The notes under the pieces are model-generated. The model was not told the origin of the DNA. It worked only from the letters and a program-made list of their open reading frames with translations, and did no database searches. The position numbers were made by a program, and so were the translations under genes. From a virus: DNA of 27,602 nt. Of this stretch, positions 1 to 6,562 are shown in pieces; positions within the stretch are counted from its first letter, which is position 1; each line of letters opens with the position of its first letter. The stretch is taken from positions 1 through 27,602 of the IMG/VR virus record IMGVR_UViG_3300043119_000438. One strand, written 5' to 3'.

Positions 1-451
1 ATAGGTACATACTTCCGTATTGTGCATTTTCTTTGTTGTATTCCTGCATAAGCCATTTAGGAAGTCGCATAAGAATATATTCAACTCTATCTATTGCAGC
101 ATACATATATTCCTCTGTTTGTGATAATATTGCAACTGTATATTGTTGAGTACTTAGACAACCATGAGTTCCATATCCTAAAGATAACCACGTCATACCT
201 AATTGTCTTGCTTTTATAAGTATGTTTTTTGAATTTTCTTCTATTTCTTTTAAAACTCTTTTTTGCTCTGGAAACATTTTAAATAATACAGAACGTTCAT
301 CTGGTGTTTTGCCGCTTTTATTTTCTATATACATGTAATTTTCAAAGAAATATTCTATATCTCTTATAATTTTTCTACGTTCGAGTTCTCTAGTTGCTAA
401 AATTGAAAATGCTTGCTCTGATGTTAATTGTTTCTGTTTTTCATTTGCCAT
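1..451 (-). CDS. terL: Terminase large subunit, N-terminal part (runs off the left edge)
   Basis: Only the first 150 residues are in the window; the rest lies beyond base 1. The reading frame is open from the ATG at 451. Residues 77-89 read ILIKARQLGMTWL, the deviant Walker A (K-A-R-Q-x-G-x-T) of phage terminase large subunits, the ATPase/nuclease that pumps DNA into the prohead. A charged helical N-terminus precedes it, as usual in this family. The start lies 12 nt after the stop of the winged-helix gene, with a weak AGGTTGTG ribosome site. The family call rests on the motif; the nuclease domain is not visible. Confidence 0.85.
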   Translation of the reverse strand, partial: MANEKQKQLTSEQAFSILATRELERRKIIRDIEYFFENYMYIENKSGKTPDERSVLFKMFPEQKRVLKEIEENSKNILIKARQLGMTWLSLGYGTHGCLSTQQYTVAILSQTEEYMYAAIDRVEYILMRLPKWLMQEYNKENAQYGSMYL

Positions 452-463
452 AAAATCACAACC

Positions 464-700
464 TTATTTCAGTAATTCCATTCCTTTATCTGTAACCCAA
501 CCAGAACGTAGTGTAATTCCACTTCCAATATACCCTCGGTCTTCTGCTCGTTCCATTGCTCGATAGCAAACTTTTTCTGGCTGTCCTGTCAATTCACTCA
601 ATAACTCGTAAGGATATTTTCTTTCGTTTGTAAATTTCATTTTATTGCATTCAAGATAAGCTTCTATAACTTGCTTATCTGATATGTGTTTTCTAGCCAT
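464..700 (-). CDS. Small winged-helix phage protein
   Basis: A 78-residue protein with a good ribosome site (GGGAGG, 8 nt before the ATG). Residues about 28-75 look like a compact winged helix: a helix with PYELLSELTG, a recognition helix with VCYRAMERAEDRGYI, then a short strand and WVTDKGMELL at the end. It sits directly upstream of terL in the same direction, with 4 nt to the ERCC4 gene before it. It may be a small DNA-binding or regulatory protein. The exact family is not recognised. Confidence 0.6.
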   Translation of the reverse strand: MARKHISDKQVIEAYLECNKMKFTNERKYPYELLSELTGQPEKVCYRAMERAEDRGYIGSGITLRSGWVTDKGMELLK

Positions 701-704
701 AAAA

Positions 705-1241
705 TTACCTCCCTAACAAATAATTTCGCAAAAAGTAATAAAAGGTATAGTAGATATATTGTGCCGAATACTTATTGTCTTTCATGAAAACAAATGGAAT
801 ATTGTATCTCTCGCTAAAACTGTGCAATGTTCCAATAAATGATAACGGTTCATATTTTGTATTATATTTGTGGTTGATTATATCGTCATATGAGGCATTT
901 TCAATAAGCAAGGTACATTTACCTTTATTTCTTATGAACTCGCTTTCTATGCGCAATCTATCGTTTGAAAAGTTTCCGCTAAGTTCTTCAAGGCTTGCTT
1001 TTCTTTCGATTTTAACTTTATCTGTGAAATATAAATCTCTTTGTATTCCTAACTCGGTATTAGATGGCAATAAAAAAGAGTAGTCACCTGTTTCGAGCTT
1101 TTCTACTATATAAGGTATTTTCTTGGTATCTAACCACTTTGTTATGTGCGAGTTTTCTTGTTCTCTACTGTCGATTAAAATTACCATGCTTTTTAGTAGT
1201 AACTTAACTTCTTTGTCTGTGTACTTGTACATATCTAGCAT
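705..1241 (-). CDS. ERCC4-domain nuclease (XPF-like)
   Basis: A 178-residue protein carrying the ERCC4 nuclease motif set in order: VILIDSREQ at residues 20-28 (D24, R26, E27), LETGDYS around 49-55 (D53) and VKIERKA at 77-82 (E79, R80, K81). This is the G-D-x(n)-E-R-K-x-S metal-dependent active site of XPF/Mus81/Hef-type nucleases, which cut branched or flapped DNA. The protein is only the nuclease domain, with no helicase or HhH tail. An AAGGAAG site precedes the ATG. Phages carry such proteins among recombination genes; here it lies beside terL, so a role in trimming branched DNA before packaging is possible (inference). Confidence 0.85.
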   Translation of the reverse strand: MLDMYKYTDKEVKLLLKSMVILIDSREQENSHITKWLDTKKIPYIVEKLETGDYSFLLPSNTELGIQRDLYFTDKVKIERKASLEELSGNFSNDRLRIESEFIRNKGKCTLLIENASYDDIINHKYNTKYEPLSFIGTLHSFSERYNIPFVFMKDNKYSAQYIYYTFYYFLRNYLLGR

Positions 1242-1253
1242 TTAATCACTTCC

Positions 1254-1571
1254 TTAAAGTGCAAATAAAATCAAGTCTATTAAAATATGTAAAGCTTGGT
1301 CTATGTATAAATGAGTCGTTAATGCTTTTTTCTTATCTTCAGCATTTGCTTTGACTTCATCTATTACTAAATGGCTTACAATCAATATGAGTACTTTCCA
1401 AATAGCAAATACGCCTATTAATTCAAAACACAATGCCATTCCTAAACTATAAATCATTGAGTGAGCTAATAAACTATAAAAGTAATTACCTTTTGTTTGT
1501 GTTAAAAACTCACCTTGTAGTGGAAAATCTAACAAGTAGTGTGCTAATATAATCCATAAGATTGATTTCAT
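1254..1571 (-). CDS. DUF3307 family membrane protein
   Basis: The chosen ATG at 1571 follows AAGGAAGTGATTTTA; a GTG three codons earlier lies inside that ribosome site and was rejected. The 105-residue product has the DUF3307 signature: AHYLLDFPLQ near the start, then LTQTKGN, LLAHSMIYSL, SHLVIDEVKA and a late THLYIDQALHI. It is mostly hydrophobic, with about four membrane segments and conserved H and D residues facing them. The family is common in phages and mobile elements; its function is unknown. It lies between the tRNA and the ERCC4 gene. Confidence 0.8.
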   Translation of the reverse strand: MKSILWIILAHYLLDFPLQGEFLTQTKGNYFYSLLAHSMIYSLGMALCFELIGVFAIWKVLILIVSHLVIDEVKANAEDKKKALTTHLYIDQALHILIDLILFAL

Positions 1572-1588
1572 TAAAATCACTTCCTTAT

Positions 1589-1675
1589 TGGCGGAGAATA
1601 CAGGATTCGAACCTGTGAGACTTTTACATCTAATAGTTTAGCAAACTACCACCTTAAACCCTCGGTCAATTCTCC
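1589..1675 (-). tRNA. tRNA-Ser (anticodon GCU)
   Basis: Read on the minus strand, the acceptor arms GGAGAAT (1675-1669) and ATTCTCC (1599-1593) pair perfectly. They are followed by discriminator G and an encoded CCA (1591-1589). The T-arm contains GGTTCGAATCC. The anticodon loop is TTGCTAA with anticodon GCT (1642-1640), reading AGC/AGT codons. A long variable arm is present, as expected for serine. The gene sits in the phage cluster between a hairpin and the DUF3307 gene. Confidence 0.95.
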
Positions 1676-1681
1676 ATAATT

Positions 1682-1709
1682 AAAAGCACCTCAATTAAGA
1701 AGTGCTTTT
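1682..1709 (-). terminator. Hairpin between candidate RNA and tRNA-Ser
   Basis: AAAAGCACTTC pairs with GAGGTGCTTTT (one G-U pair) around a six-base loop. The hairpin ends in a T run within the stem and lies 6 nt before the tRNA. It could end the upstream RNA or be a processing signal. The weak tail (AATTATG) makes full termination uncertain. Confidence 0.5.
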
Positions 1710-1710
1710 G

Positions 1711-1920
1711 CTAGGTCCATACGCCCTAAAACTCATTGATTTCTCGACGTGGCTCAATGAGTAAGGCCGATCTCCTATTTATTTCAATAGGTCATCGCCA
1801 CCTATAACCGTATCTTGTGGCTTGGCTCGTCAGCTAAGATTTTCCTTCCAATCATCTAACGGTCAATAACCGAAAACATAGTACATTGGCTGTAATCTTA
1901 TATAGATTAACTCGGACATT
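1711..1920 (-). ncRNA. Candidate structured non-coding RNA
   Basis: About 210 bases with no plausible reading frame and many self-complementary segments on the minus strand. End-closing GTCC (1917-1914) and GGAC (1718-1715) can pair. Nested pairs are TAAGATT/AATCTTA, CCAAT/ATTGG and CGGT/ACCG. Further stems are GCCAC/GTGGC, CGAT-GA-CCTATT/AATAGG-AG-ATCG (tandem GA/AG mismatches inside the stem), and ACTCATTGA/TCAATGAGT. It lies just upstream of a hairpin and tRNA-Ser. A tiny frame (ATG at 1942, four codons, stop at 1928) with a good AGGAAG site precedes it. No match to a known class (tmRNA, RNase P, group I or II intron, 6S) could be recognised. Confidence 0.45.
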
Positions 1921-1953
1921 TATATAATTAATCGCCTTCCATATAATCACTTC

Positions 1954-2154
1954 CTAAATTTGTTTTGTAACTCCACCTTGCTTTTTATATTTTCTATGTC
2001 TCATGCATTCTTCTATTCCGTCATAAATTGATAGCGTAAGGTCTAATTCTTCACAATTCTTAAAGTCTTGACACATTGGTTTTTTAATATAACAGGCACA
2101 TATCAATTCTTGATTGTCCCATTTTGTATTGAATGTGAGTTTAATTTTTGACAC
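1954..2154 (-). CDS. Small cysteine-containing phage protein, unknown function
   Basis: A 66-residue protein read from a GTG start at 2154, with GGGAG 10 nt upstream; an ATG 2 nt earlier is in another frame and stops soon. Cysteines occur in a C-x-C-x6-C pattern (residues about 19-28), followed by two single cysteines, which could bind metal. The C-terminus is basic (RHRKYKKQ). It follows the RepL-like gene with a gap of only 6 nt, so it is probably in the same transcript. No family recognised. Confidence 0.55.
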   Translation of the reverse strand: MSKIKLTFNTKWDNQELICACYIKKPMCQDFKNCEELDLTLSIYDGIEECMRHRKYKKQGGVTKQI

Positions 2155-2160
2155 ATTTAA

Positions 2161-2838
2161 TCAACTCCCTATACCTCTTTTTTTCTTGCTAATTTTCATT
2201 GATTCTCTATTGTTAGATTCTTTTTCTCTTTCTTCTTTAGCCATCATCGCCCATTTGGTATCTTTGAACATATTATACAAGTCTTTACTTATCCATTGCC
2301 CTTTATATTGGATATACGGATTTAAGAAATATGATTTTTTCTTTTCGGTAACATTTAATGCTATAATTCCTCTGTCGACTAATTTTTTAATCGTCCTATT
2401 TACAGTCTTTTTATCAACATCTAGCTTCTTGGCAATCCAATCATTTGTCATTGAATGGTTGTTACCCATTGAAATGTACCCTGTTTTATATCCAATACCA
2501 GACATCATGAGAAGCAATATCCTATAATCAGAACTTGTTAAGTTTTCATTAGCCAATCCTGCTATTGCAAAATTACTAAACATGTTAAAACTTCCGCTTT
2601 GACCGAAATCGTATATTTTATCTTTTTCAATTTGTACTTTGTTTTTCTTGTAATAATCAACTTGCTTTTTATTCCGTATAATTTGCGTATCTTTGTTGTA
2701 TATGCCTATCAAATCACCAGTATTGGGATTAACGATAAGGTACTCATTTTCTTCTAGATTCAACATATCACCTACTTTGTGAAAAAAGTTTGCAATTGGA
2801 CATTTTTGTCCCGAAACAAAATGCTTGTTTTTATTCAA
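2161..2838 (-). CDS. RepL-like winged-helix replication/DNA-binding protein
   Basis: 225 residues from a TTG start with a weak AGGTAT site. The N-terminal 70 residues are a small domain with ENEYLIVNPNTGDLIGIY. Residues about 100-175 form a winged helix: LTSSDYRILLLMM, then NDWIAKKLDVDKKTVNRTIKKLVDRGII as helix-turn-helix, a wing, and FLNPYIQYKGQW. The phrase 'NPYxxYKG' after a MarR-like winged helix is typical of the RepL/RepA-type initiators of Firmicute plasmids. The last 40 residues are very charged. The adjacent 850-bp repeat-rich gap could be its target. Whether it initiates replication or only regulates is not shown. Confidence 0.65.
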   Translation of the reverse strand: MNKNKHFVSGQKCPIANFFHKVGDMLNLEENEYLIVNPNTGDLIGIYNKDTQIIRNKKQVDYYKKNKVQIEKDKIYDFGQSGSFNMFSNFAIAGLANENLTSSDYRILLLMMSGIGYKTGYISMGNNHSMTNDWIAKKLDVDKKTVNRTIKKLVDRGIIALNVTEKKKSYFLNPYIQYKGQWISKDLYNMFKDTKWAMMAKEEREKESNNRESMKISKKKRGIGS

Positions 2839-3686
2839 ATTTCAATACCTATATTGATTTTTTAGGCGATTTAGTCCTTTTATTAAGTTATTATACTAAA
2901 ATGGAGGGGAAGCCGACATTTTGTATGCACTTAAATTAACTACTTTTGATTAATTTCTAGAAAAAAATAAAAAATATATTTTTAAGGGTTTGTTATTTAC
3001 CCCACCCCCCACTTTGTCGGTAAAATTCTGTGTCTTTGGGAATGGAATAAATCTTTAACCAATTTTACATGTCTTTGGGAACAGGAGAACCATTATAGAT
3101 ATTTGAAACCCACCCCGGGGTCAATCGGGGATAGGGTACACTCCTACATCTGCATTCACAATCTCCACAATGCCTGTATTTTCAACATGTTTGCCATACC
3201 CCTATGCTATACATATTAAATCAAAGGACCTTTTACGCGCACCAAGAGGGATTTTACAGTAAAGCAGCTAGAGCAATAAAACCTATTTGCATAGGAAAAA
3301 TTAGGAGGAATACTCTAACTGCATGAAGTATGCAATAATTTAAGGTGTTTTTGCATATTTGGTGTAGTTCGGTAGTTATTATGTCGCAAAATAAATCTTA
3401 TATGACTAATTACAATTTATTGCATTAAGCATTTGCAATGATTACAGCAATTATATAAATACCTTTGCGTATTTGCATAAATATTAGTAAAAAACAGTGC
3501 ATATTTGAAATGATTTTATACATGTAATTTTGTGAATTGATGGTCTGGATATCGATAAAACCATGCAATATTTTGCACGAAATAAGGTTCTTTTTGTATT
3601 TGCTTCTATTTATTCCAAGAATATTCAGTCTTTTCATATCACAAATCATTTACCCTTATTTAACAAACGTTCAAATTCCAACAATC
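2839..3686. other. Long non-coding region between terS and the RepL-like gene
   Basis: No credible gene on either strand. It holds a possible minus-strand -10 box for the RepL-like gene (TATAAT, 2895-2890, no good -35). CCGACA (2913-2918) is repeated inverted as TGTCGG (3015-3020). TGTCTTTGGGAA occurs twice (3031-3042 and 3070-3081). GTAAAATT/AATTTTAC (3020-3027, 3061-3068) is an inverted pair. There is a GC-rich patch with the palindrome ACCCCGGGGT (3112-3121), and a cluster of TTGCAT-type words from 3284 to 3580. An origin, a packaging site or both would fit. Confidence 0.6.
3284..3579. repeat. Cluster of TTTGCATA/TATGCAAT-type repeats (iteron-like)
   Basis: Related 7-9-bp words occur in both directions: TATTTGCATA (3284), TATGCAATA (3329), TTTGCATAT (3350), ATTGCATTA (3419), ATTTGCAAT (3431), ATTTGCATA (3471), GTGCATATT (3498), CATGCAATA (3562) and TTTTGCACG (3571). 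Spacing is irregular, so they are not a strict tandem array. They lie beside a RepL-like protein gene, which suggests a replication origin or operator cluster. Confidence 0.4.
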
Positions 3687-4319
3687 TTACTCAACTTCGT
3701 AATCAATATTATCCAATAGCTCCGTATTAGCATATTTGAGTAATTCCTCGTCTGGCAAGTTTTGGATCTGATTTACGTTGATATTTACAGTATTTACACT
3801 TTCTACTCTATCCTTGTACTTATCACTATATAGATTTTTTAGAGAAAATATTAACGCTGTACTATCTGGTACATAGTTTTTTTGCGTAACTGTATTTTTA
3901 ACAATACGGCCCTTTTCTGGGTCATCTGTTACAACTGTTTGTGATTCTGTTGCTGTAAATCCTTCCGCTCTCTTTAATAATGCTTTTTCTAACGTATATT
4001 TTCTGTTGTCGATGCCTTGTTCGTATGCTTGTTTAAAATCTGCATTAGTGCTAAGTAATTTATAAAAAGTAGACACAGCCATATCTAACGCTTCTGCTAT
4101 CTTATAGTTTTCTATTGGTTGTGATGCGTATTCTGTTAATTTATCTAGATCAACAAATTCCATAGCAGATTTTCTACCGCTATTATGTCTATTGTTTGGT
4201 TTTAGTGTTTCTGTTTCTATATTTACATTATCAGAAGCCACAGAATCACTTTTAACACTACTTTTTTTACTCTTAGATGTATTTACACTCTTCGACTTCT
4301 TACTATTTTTATTAGCCAT
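3687..4319 (-). CDS. terS: Terminase small subunit
   Basis: The ATG at 4319 (MANKN) is chosen because GAGGAGG lies 8 nt before it; an ATG 18 nt earlier sits ahead of this site. The 210-residue product has a Ser/Lys-rich disordered N-terminus (residues 1-45). A helix-turn-helix follows (YKIAEALDMAVSTFYKLL), then a long helix with YTLEKALLKRAEGFT and a beta part VTDDPEKGRIVKNTVTQ. A conserved stretch PDSTALIFSLKNLYSDKYKDR comes near residue 170. This is the layout of phage TerS proteins that recognise the packaging site and recruit TerL. It is unusually far (over 3 kb) from terL. Confidence 0.85.
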   Translation of the reverse strand: MANKNSKKSKSVNTSKSKKSSVKSDSVASDNVNIETETLKPNNRHNSGRKSAMEFVDLDKLTEYASQPIENYKIAEALDMAVSTFYKLLSTNADFKQAYEQGIDNRKYTLEKALLKRAEGFTATESQTVVTDDPEKGRIVKNTVTQKNYVPDSTALIFSLKNLYSDKYKDRVESVNTVNINVNQIQNLPDEELLKYANTELLDNIDYEVE

Positions 4320-4346
4320 TTTGTGACCTCCTCGCATATTAAAATA

Positions 4347-4377
4347 AAAAAGCTACATCTCTTTGACATAGCTTTTT
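4347..4377 (-). terminator. Intrinsic terminator in the terS leader
   Basis: On the minus strand AAAAAGCTA pairs with TAGCTTTTT (9 bp) around a 13-base loop, followed by more T (TATTTT). It lies about 16 nt before the terS ribosome site. Any transcript entering terS from upstream must pass it. It may block leftover transcription or be an attenuator/antitermination point for the packaging operon. Confidence 0.65.
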
Positions 4378-4397
4378 AAGTAATTATTCTATTATTT

Positions 4398-4471
4398 GTT
4401 ACAAATGCATGTAACTTTGTATCGTAATTGTAACATTTACGCTAGGTATAATTAAGTCTAATTTGGTCTAA
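4398..4471 (-). promoter_or_regulatory. terS upstream region with palindrome and 10-bp-spaced direct repeats
   Basis: GTTACA-6 nt-TGTAAC (4398-4415) is an inverted repeat, and TTGTAAC recurs at 4429. Two exact GTCTAA copies (4456-4461 and 4466-4471) are spaced one helical turn apart. No good -35/-10 pair is seen for terS on this strand, which would fit a promoter that needs an activator. The binding protein is unknown; the ArpU/sigma-like gene at 8778-9245 is one candidate. Confidence 0.35.
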
Positions 4472-4533
4472 GTTGCATTTTTCAATATTTTGATGTTATT
4501 TTAAATATTACAAACAGTTAATAAAATAATCTA

Positions 4534-4562
4534 TTGACATTACATCTTTAAAGTAGTATTAT
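4534..4562 (+). promoter_or_regulatory. Promoter of the plus-strand cargo operon
   Basis: TTGACA (4534-4539), a 17-nt spacer, and TATTAT (4557-4562): a near-consensus housekeeping promoter. It lies 44 nt before the first gene of the operon. Strong and apparently unregulated by sequence, it suggests expression during lysogeny. Confidence 0.8.
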
Positions 4563-4605
4563 AAGCATGTAAGGTAAAACAATTATTTTATAGGAGGATT
4601 TACAA

Positions 4606-4812
4606 ATGTTATATAAAGCAATAGTTACAGATAAACAAACAAAGCAAACAGAAATTATTGAATCAGATTATAACACAAAGAAAGATTTTATAAATGATTT
4701 AAGAGGGAACGGATATTCTGTTAACCCTTTAAAAGTTAAAAAAGCAAATGTATTTGATTACATCATGAATGAAACAAATTGCTACCCATGGGATTGGAAA
4801 GAAAATAATTAG
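4606..4812 (+). CDS. Small phage/mobile-element protein, unknown function
   Basis: 68 residues, ATG preceded by TAGGAGG with ideal spacing. The sequence begins YKAIVTDKQTKQTEIIES and has a C-terminal segment with FDYIMNETNCYPWDWKEN. The protein is soluble, with mixed alpha/beta character and no known motif. It is the first gene behind the 4534 promoter. The next gene starts about 60 nt later. Confidence 0.6.
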   Translation: MLYKAIVTDKQTKQTEIIESDYNTKKDFINDLRGNGYSVNPLKVKKANVFDYIMNETNCYPWDWKENN

Positions 4813-4874
4813 TATAATAAAACATAAAATTTAATGGTTTGCGGTTGGCCATAAAACCGTTAGGAGGTCCCAAA

Positions 4875-5051
4875 ATGAAATACGCAGTCAAGAATACCAA
4901 AGGCGAATACGCAAAAATGGACATCAACGGAAATTTCAGCTTTACAGATAATGAAAATTTCATGTACTTATTGCCATCTGAGCAAGATGCAGAAAGACTA
5001 GTAAAATTTCTAGGTAATGAAAAATTAAAAGTGGAGGAACTAAAGAAATGA
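4875..5051 (+). CDS. Small protein of the cargo operon, unknown function
   Basis: 58 residues from the ATG at 4875, which follows TTAGGAGGTCCCAAA; an upstream in-frame ATG at 4839 lacks a ribosome site and was rejected. The product starts MKYAVKNTKGEYAKMD and ends LVKFLGNEKLKVEELKK. Short strands come first and a charged helix last. Its stop overlaps the start of the DUF3560 gene (ATGA), which points to translational coupling with that gene. Confidence 0.6.
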   Translation: MKYAVKNTKGEYAKMDINGNFSFTDNENFMYLLPSEQDAERLVKFLGNEKLKVEELKK

Positions 5052-6319
5052 ACAAAAACTATATCAATAATTTAGAAACTGGACACATCGAATTGCATTT
5101 TGAAAAATCAGAATATCAAGCGTTATCAGATGTAGAAAAGAAAGAAATTAAAGGAGCATATTTATTTAGCAGATATGCTAATGCGTGGGTAAGCAGAAGC
5201 ACAAAGAATCATTATAATGCTTTAAGAGTTGCGGAAAAATTAGGTTTTACAGAAGAAGAAAAACAAGGCGAAAAATTAAGCTTTGCTGAAGAATTAGAAA
5301 GAAAAGCGGAAAAAGCAGAACGTAGGGCGGACAGATACGAATATAAAGCAGAAAAAGCAGTTGCAACAGGTAAAAGCTTACAAAGTGAATTAAACTCAAT
5401 GCACGGTGATATAGCATTCTTTACACAACCAATCATCGCAGGTCATGCAGGAAGTCAAGCTTTTGCAAGAAGAAGAGAGAGAATTTATAATAGATATCAC
5501 AAAGGGTTTGAAGAGTACCGCAAAAGCGAATATTACAGAGATAGAGCAGAAACAGCAAGAGAGACCGCAGATATGAAAAAATTAAACGATGCTGTATATC
5601 TAACAAACAGAATAAAAGAATGTAATAGCACAATTAAAAAGTTAGAATCAAATATTGTAAATTACGAAAATAAACTTCACAGAATAGAACAAGGTGAAGA
5701 ATTGAAAAGCTACGCAGGCAATATATTAACAGCAGAACAATTTCAAAAGTGGATTGATGAAACGCTCGATAAAATGGAATACGAGATAGATAAATTATCA
5801 TTTTTAGAAAACCGCATTGAAGAAATAGGCGGAAACAAGTTCTCAAGAGAAAATATTAAAGTTGGTTACATTGTAAATATAAAAGATTTTAGAAAATCTG
5901 AAATTGTGTCAGCTGGTCCAATGAATGTAAAATATAAAATCCTTGAAGGCGGAGCTGCTGGAATGGTTTTAACCGCCCCATATGCAGCAATCACAGAGAT
6001 TGTACAAACAAAAGAAACTAGCGAAATTAAAAACCCCTACGCTATAGGTGATATATTATGCCATTACAACGCAAGCAATACAAACATTATATCTGCATAT
6101 CAAGTCATGAAAATCACTAAAACAGGTGTAAGATTACAAGAAATAGCAATAGAAAACGGAAAGCCGATATCAAATAATTTTAAAAGCATAAAGCAAATAC
6201 AAAAGAAAATTGTTAAAAGTAAATGGAGTGATTTTGTAGGGGTTTATATGGATAATTGGCAACTTTATAAATTTGAAATAGGAGGTCTTGAAAATGACAG
6301 CATATCAAGAATTTGTTAA
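5048..6319 (+). CDS. DUF3560 domain protein
   Basis: A 423-residue protein, the largest of the operon. The N-terminus (residues about 13-70) has HFEKSEYQALSDVEKKEIKG and AWVSRSTKNHYNALRVAEKLGF, the DUF3560 signature found in proteins of plasmids, conjugative elements and phages. Residues 75-215 are a long, very charged coiled coil (repeated RxADRYEYKAEKA-type heptads). The C-terminal 150 residues look beta-rich (VGYIVNIKDFRKSEIVSAGPM). The role of the family is unknown. The ATG overlaps the preceding stop by 4 nt, and the 3' end overlaps the next gene. Confidence 0.8.
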   Translation: MNKNYINNLETGHIELHFEKSEYQALSDVEKKEIKGAYLFSRYANAWVSRSTKNHYNALRVAEKLGFTEEEKQGEKLSFAEELERKAEKAERRADRYEYKAEKAVATGKSLQSELNSMHGDIAFFTQPIIAGHAGSQAFARRRERIYNRYHKGFEEYRKSEYYRDRAETARETADMKKLNDAVYLTNRIKECNSTIKKLESNIVNYENKLHRIEQGEELKSYAGNILTAEQFQKWIDETLDKMEYEIDKLSFLENRIEEIGGNKFSRENIKVGYIVNIKDFRKSEIVSAGPMNVKYKILEGGAAGMVLTAPYAAITEIVQTKETSEIKNPYAIGDILCHYNASNTNIISAYQVMKITKTGVRLQEIAIENGKPISNNFKSIKQIQKKIVKSKWSDFVGVYMDNWQLYKFEIGGLENDSISRIC

Positions 6320-6551
6320 TAACCCAGCTTTAAAGCATGGAAAAACATCAATATTATTCGAGATTGAAGTTGATAGAACTATTAATGATTTAATAGACTT
6401 TATAAACAACTTTTTACACACAAGAGGATTCAAGAAAACAGGACACATGAAGCATGAAGGAGTATACAATGCAGTTTATAACAACTTATATATCTTTGGC
6501 GGAGTGATCCAAGAAGAAAACAAAATAGCGGTTAGAATTAATCAAATATAG
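6294..6551 (+). CDS. Small cargo-operon protein, unknown function
   Basis: 85 residues from the ATG at 6294, which has GGAGG 8 nt before it; a TTG two codons earlier falls inside the ribosome-site spacer. The gene overlaps the end of the DUF3560 gene by 26 nt in another frame. Features are TINDLIDFINNFLHTRGFKKTG followed by a beta-type tail (LYIFGGVIQEENKIAVRIN). No family recognised. Confidence 0.6.
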   Translation: MTAYQEFVNNPALKHGKTSILFEIEVDRTINDLIDFINNFLHTRGFKKTGHMKHEGVYNAVYNNLYIFGGVIQEENKIAVRINQI

Positions 6552-6562
6552 GAGGGTTAAAA

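Noticed and set aside
775-1083. Open plus-strand frame over the ERCC4 gene
   Set aside because: It is the shadow of a well-supported nuclease gene, with no ribosome site and a hydrophobic, Ser/Leu-biased composition typical of antisense frames.
1711-1920. Group I or II intron, tmRNA or RNase P as explanation of the structured RNA
   Set aside because: No recognisable P7/P3 core, domain V, alanine tRNA-like end or RNase P conserved blocks; no flanking exons of one gene.
2114-2527. Long plus-strand frame over the RepL-like gene
   Set aside because: No ribosome site; composition is that of an antisense frame of an AT-rich gene; the minus-strand frame has a clear winged-helix.
2990-3020. G-quadruplex on the minus strand
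   Set aside because: Only two adjacent G runs are present; four are needed.
3323-3343. Plus-strand start ATG-AAG-TAT-GCA after AGGAGG
   Set aside because: Stops after six codons and the ribosome site is about 13 nt away; the likeness to the start of the 4875 gene is only four residues.
3284-3579. TTGCAT repeats as a CRISPR array
   Set aside because: Words are 7-9 bp, occur in both directions, and spacing is irregular.
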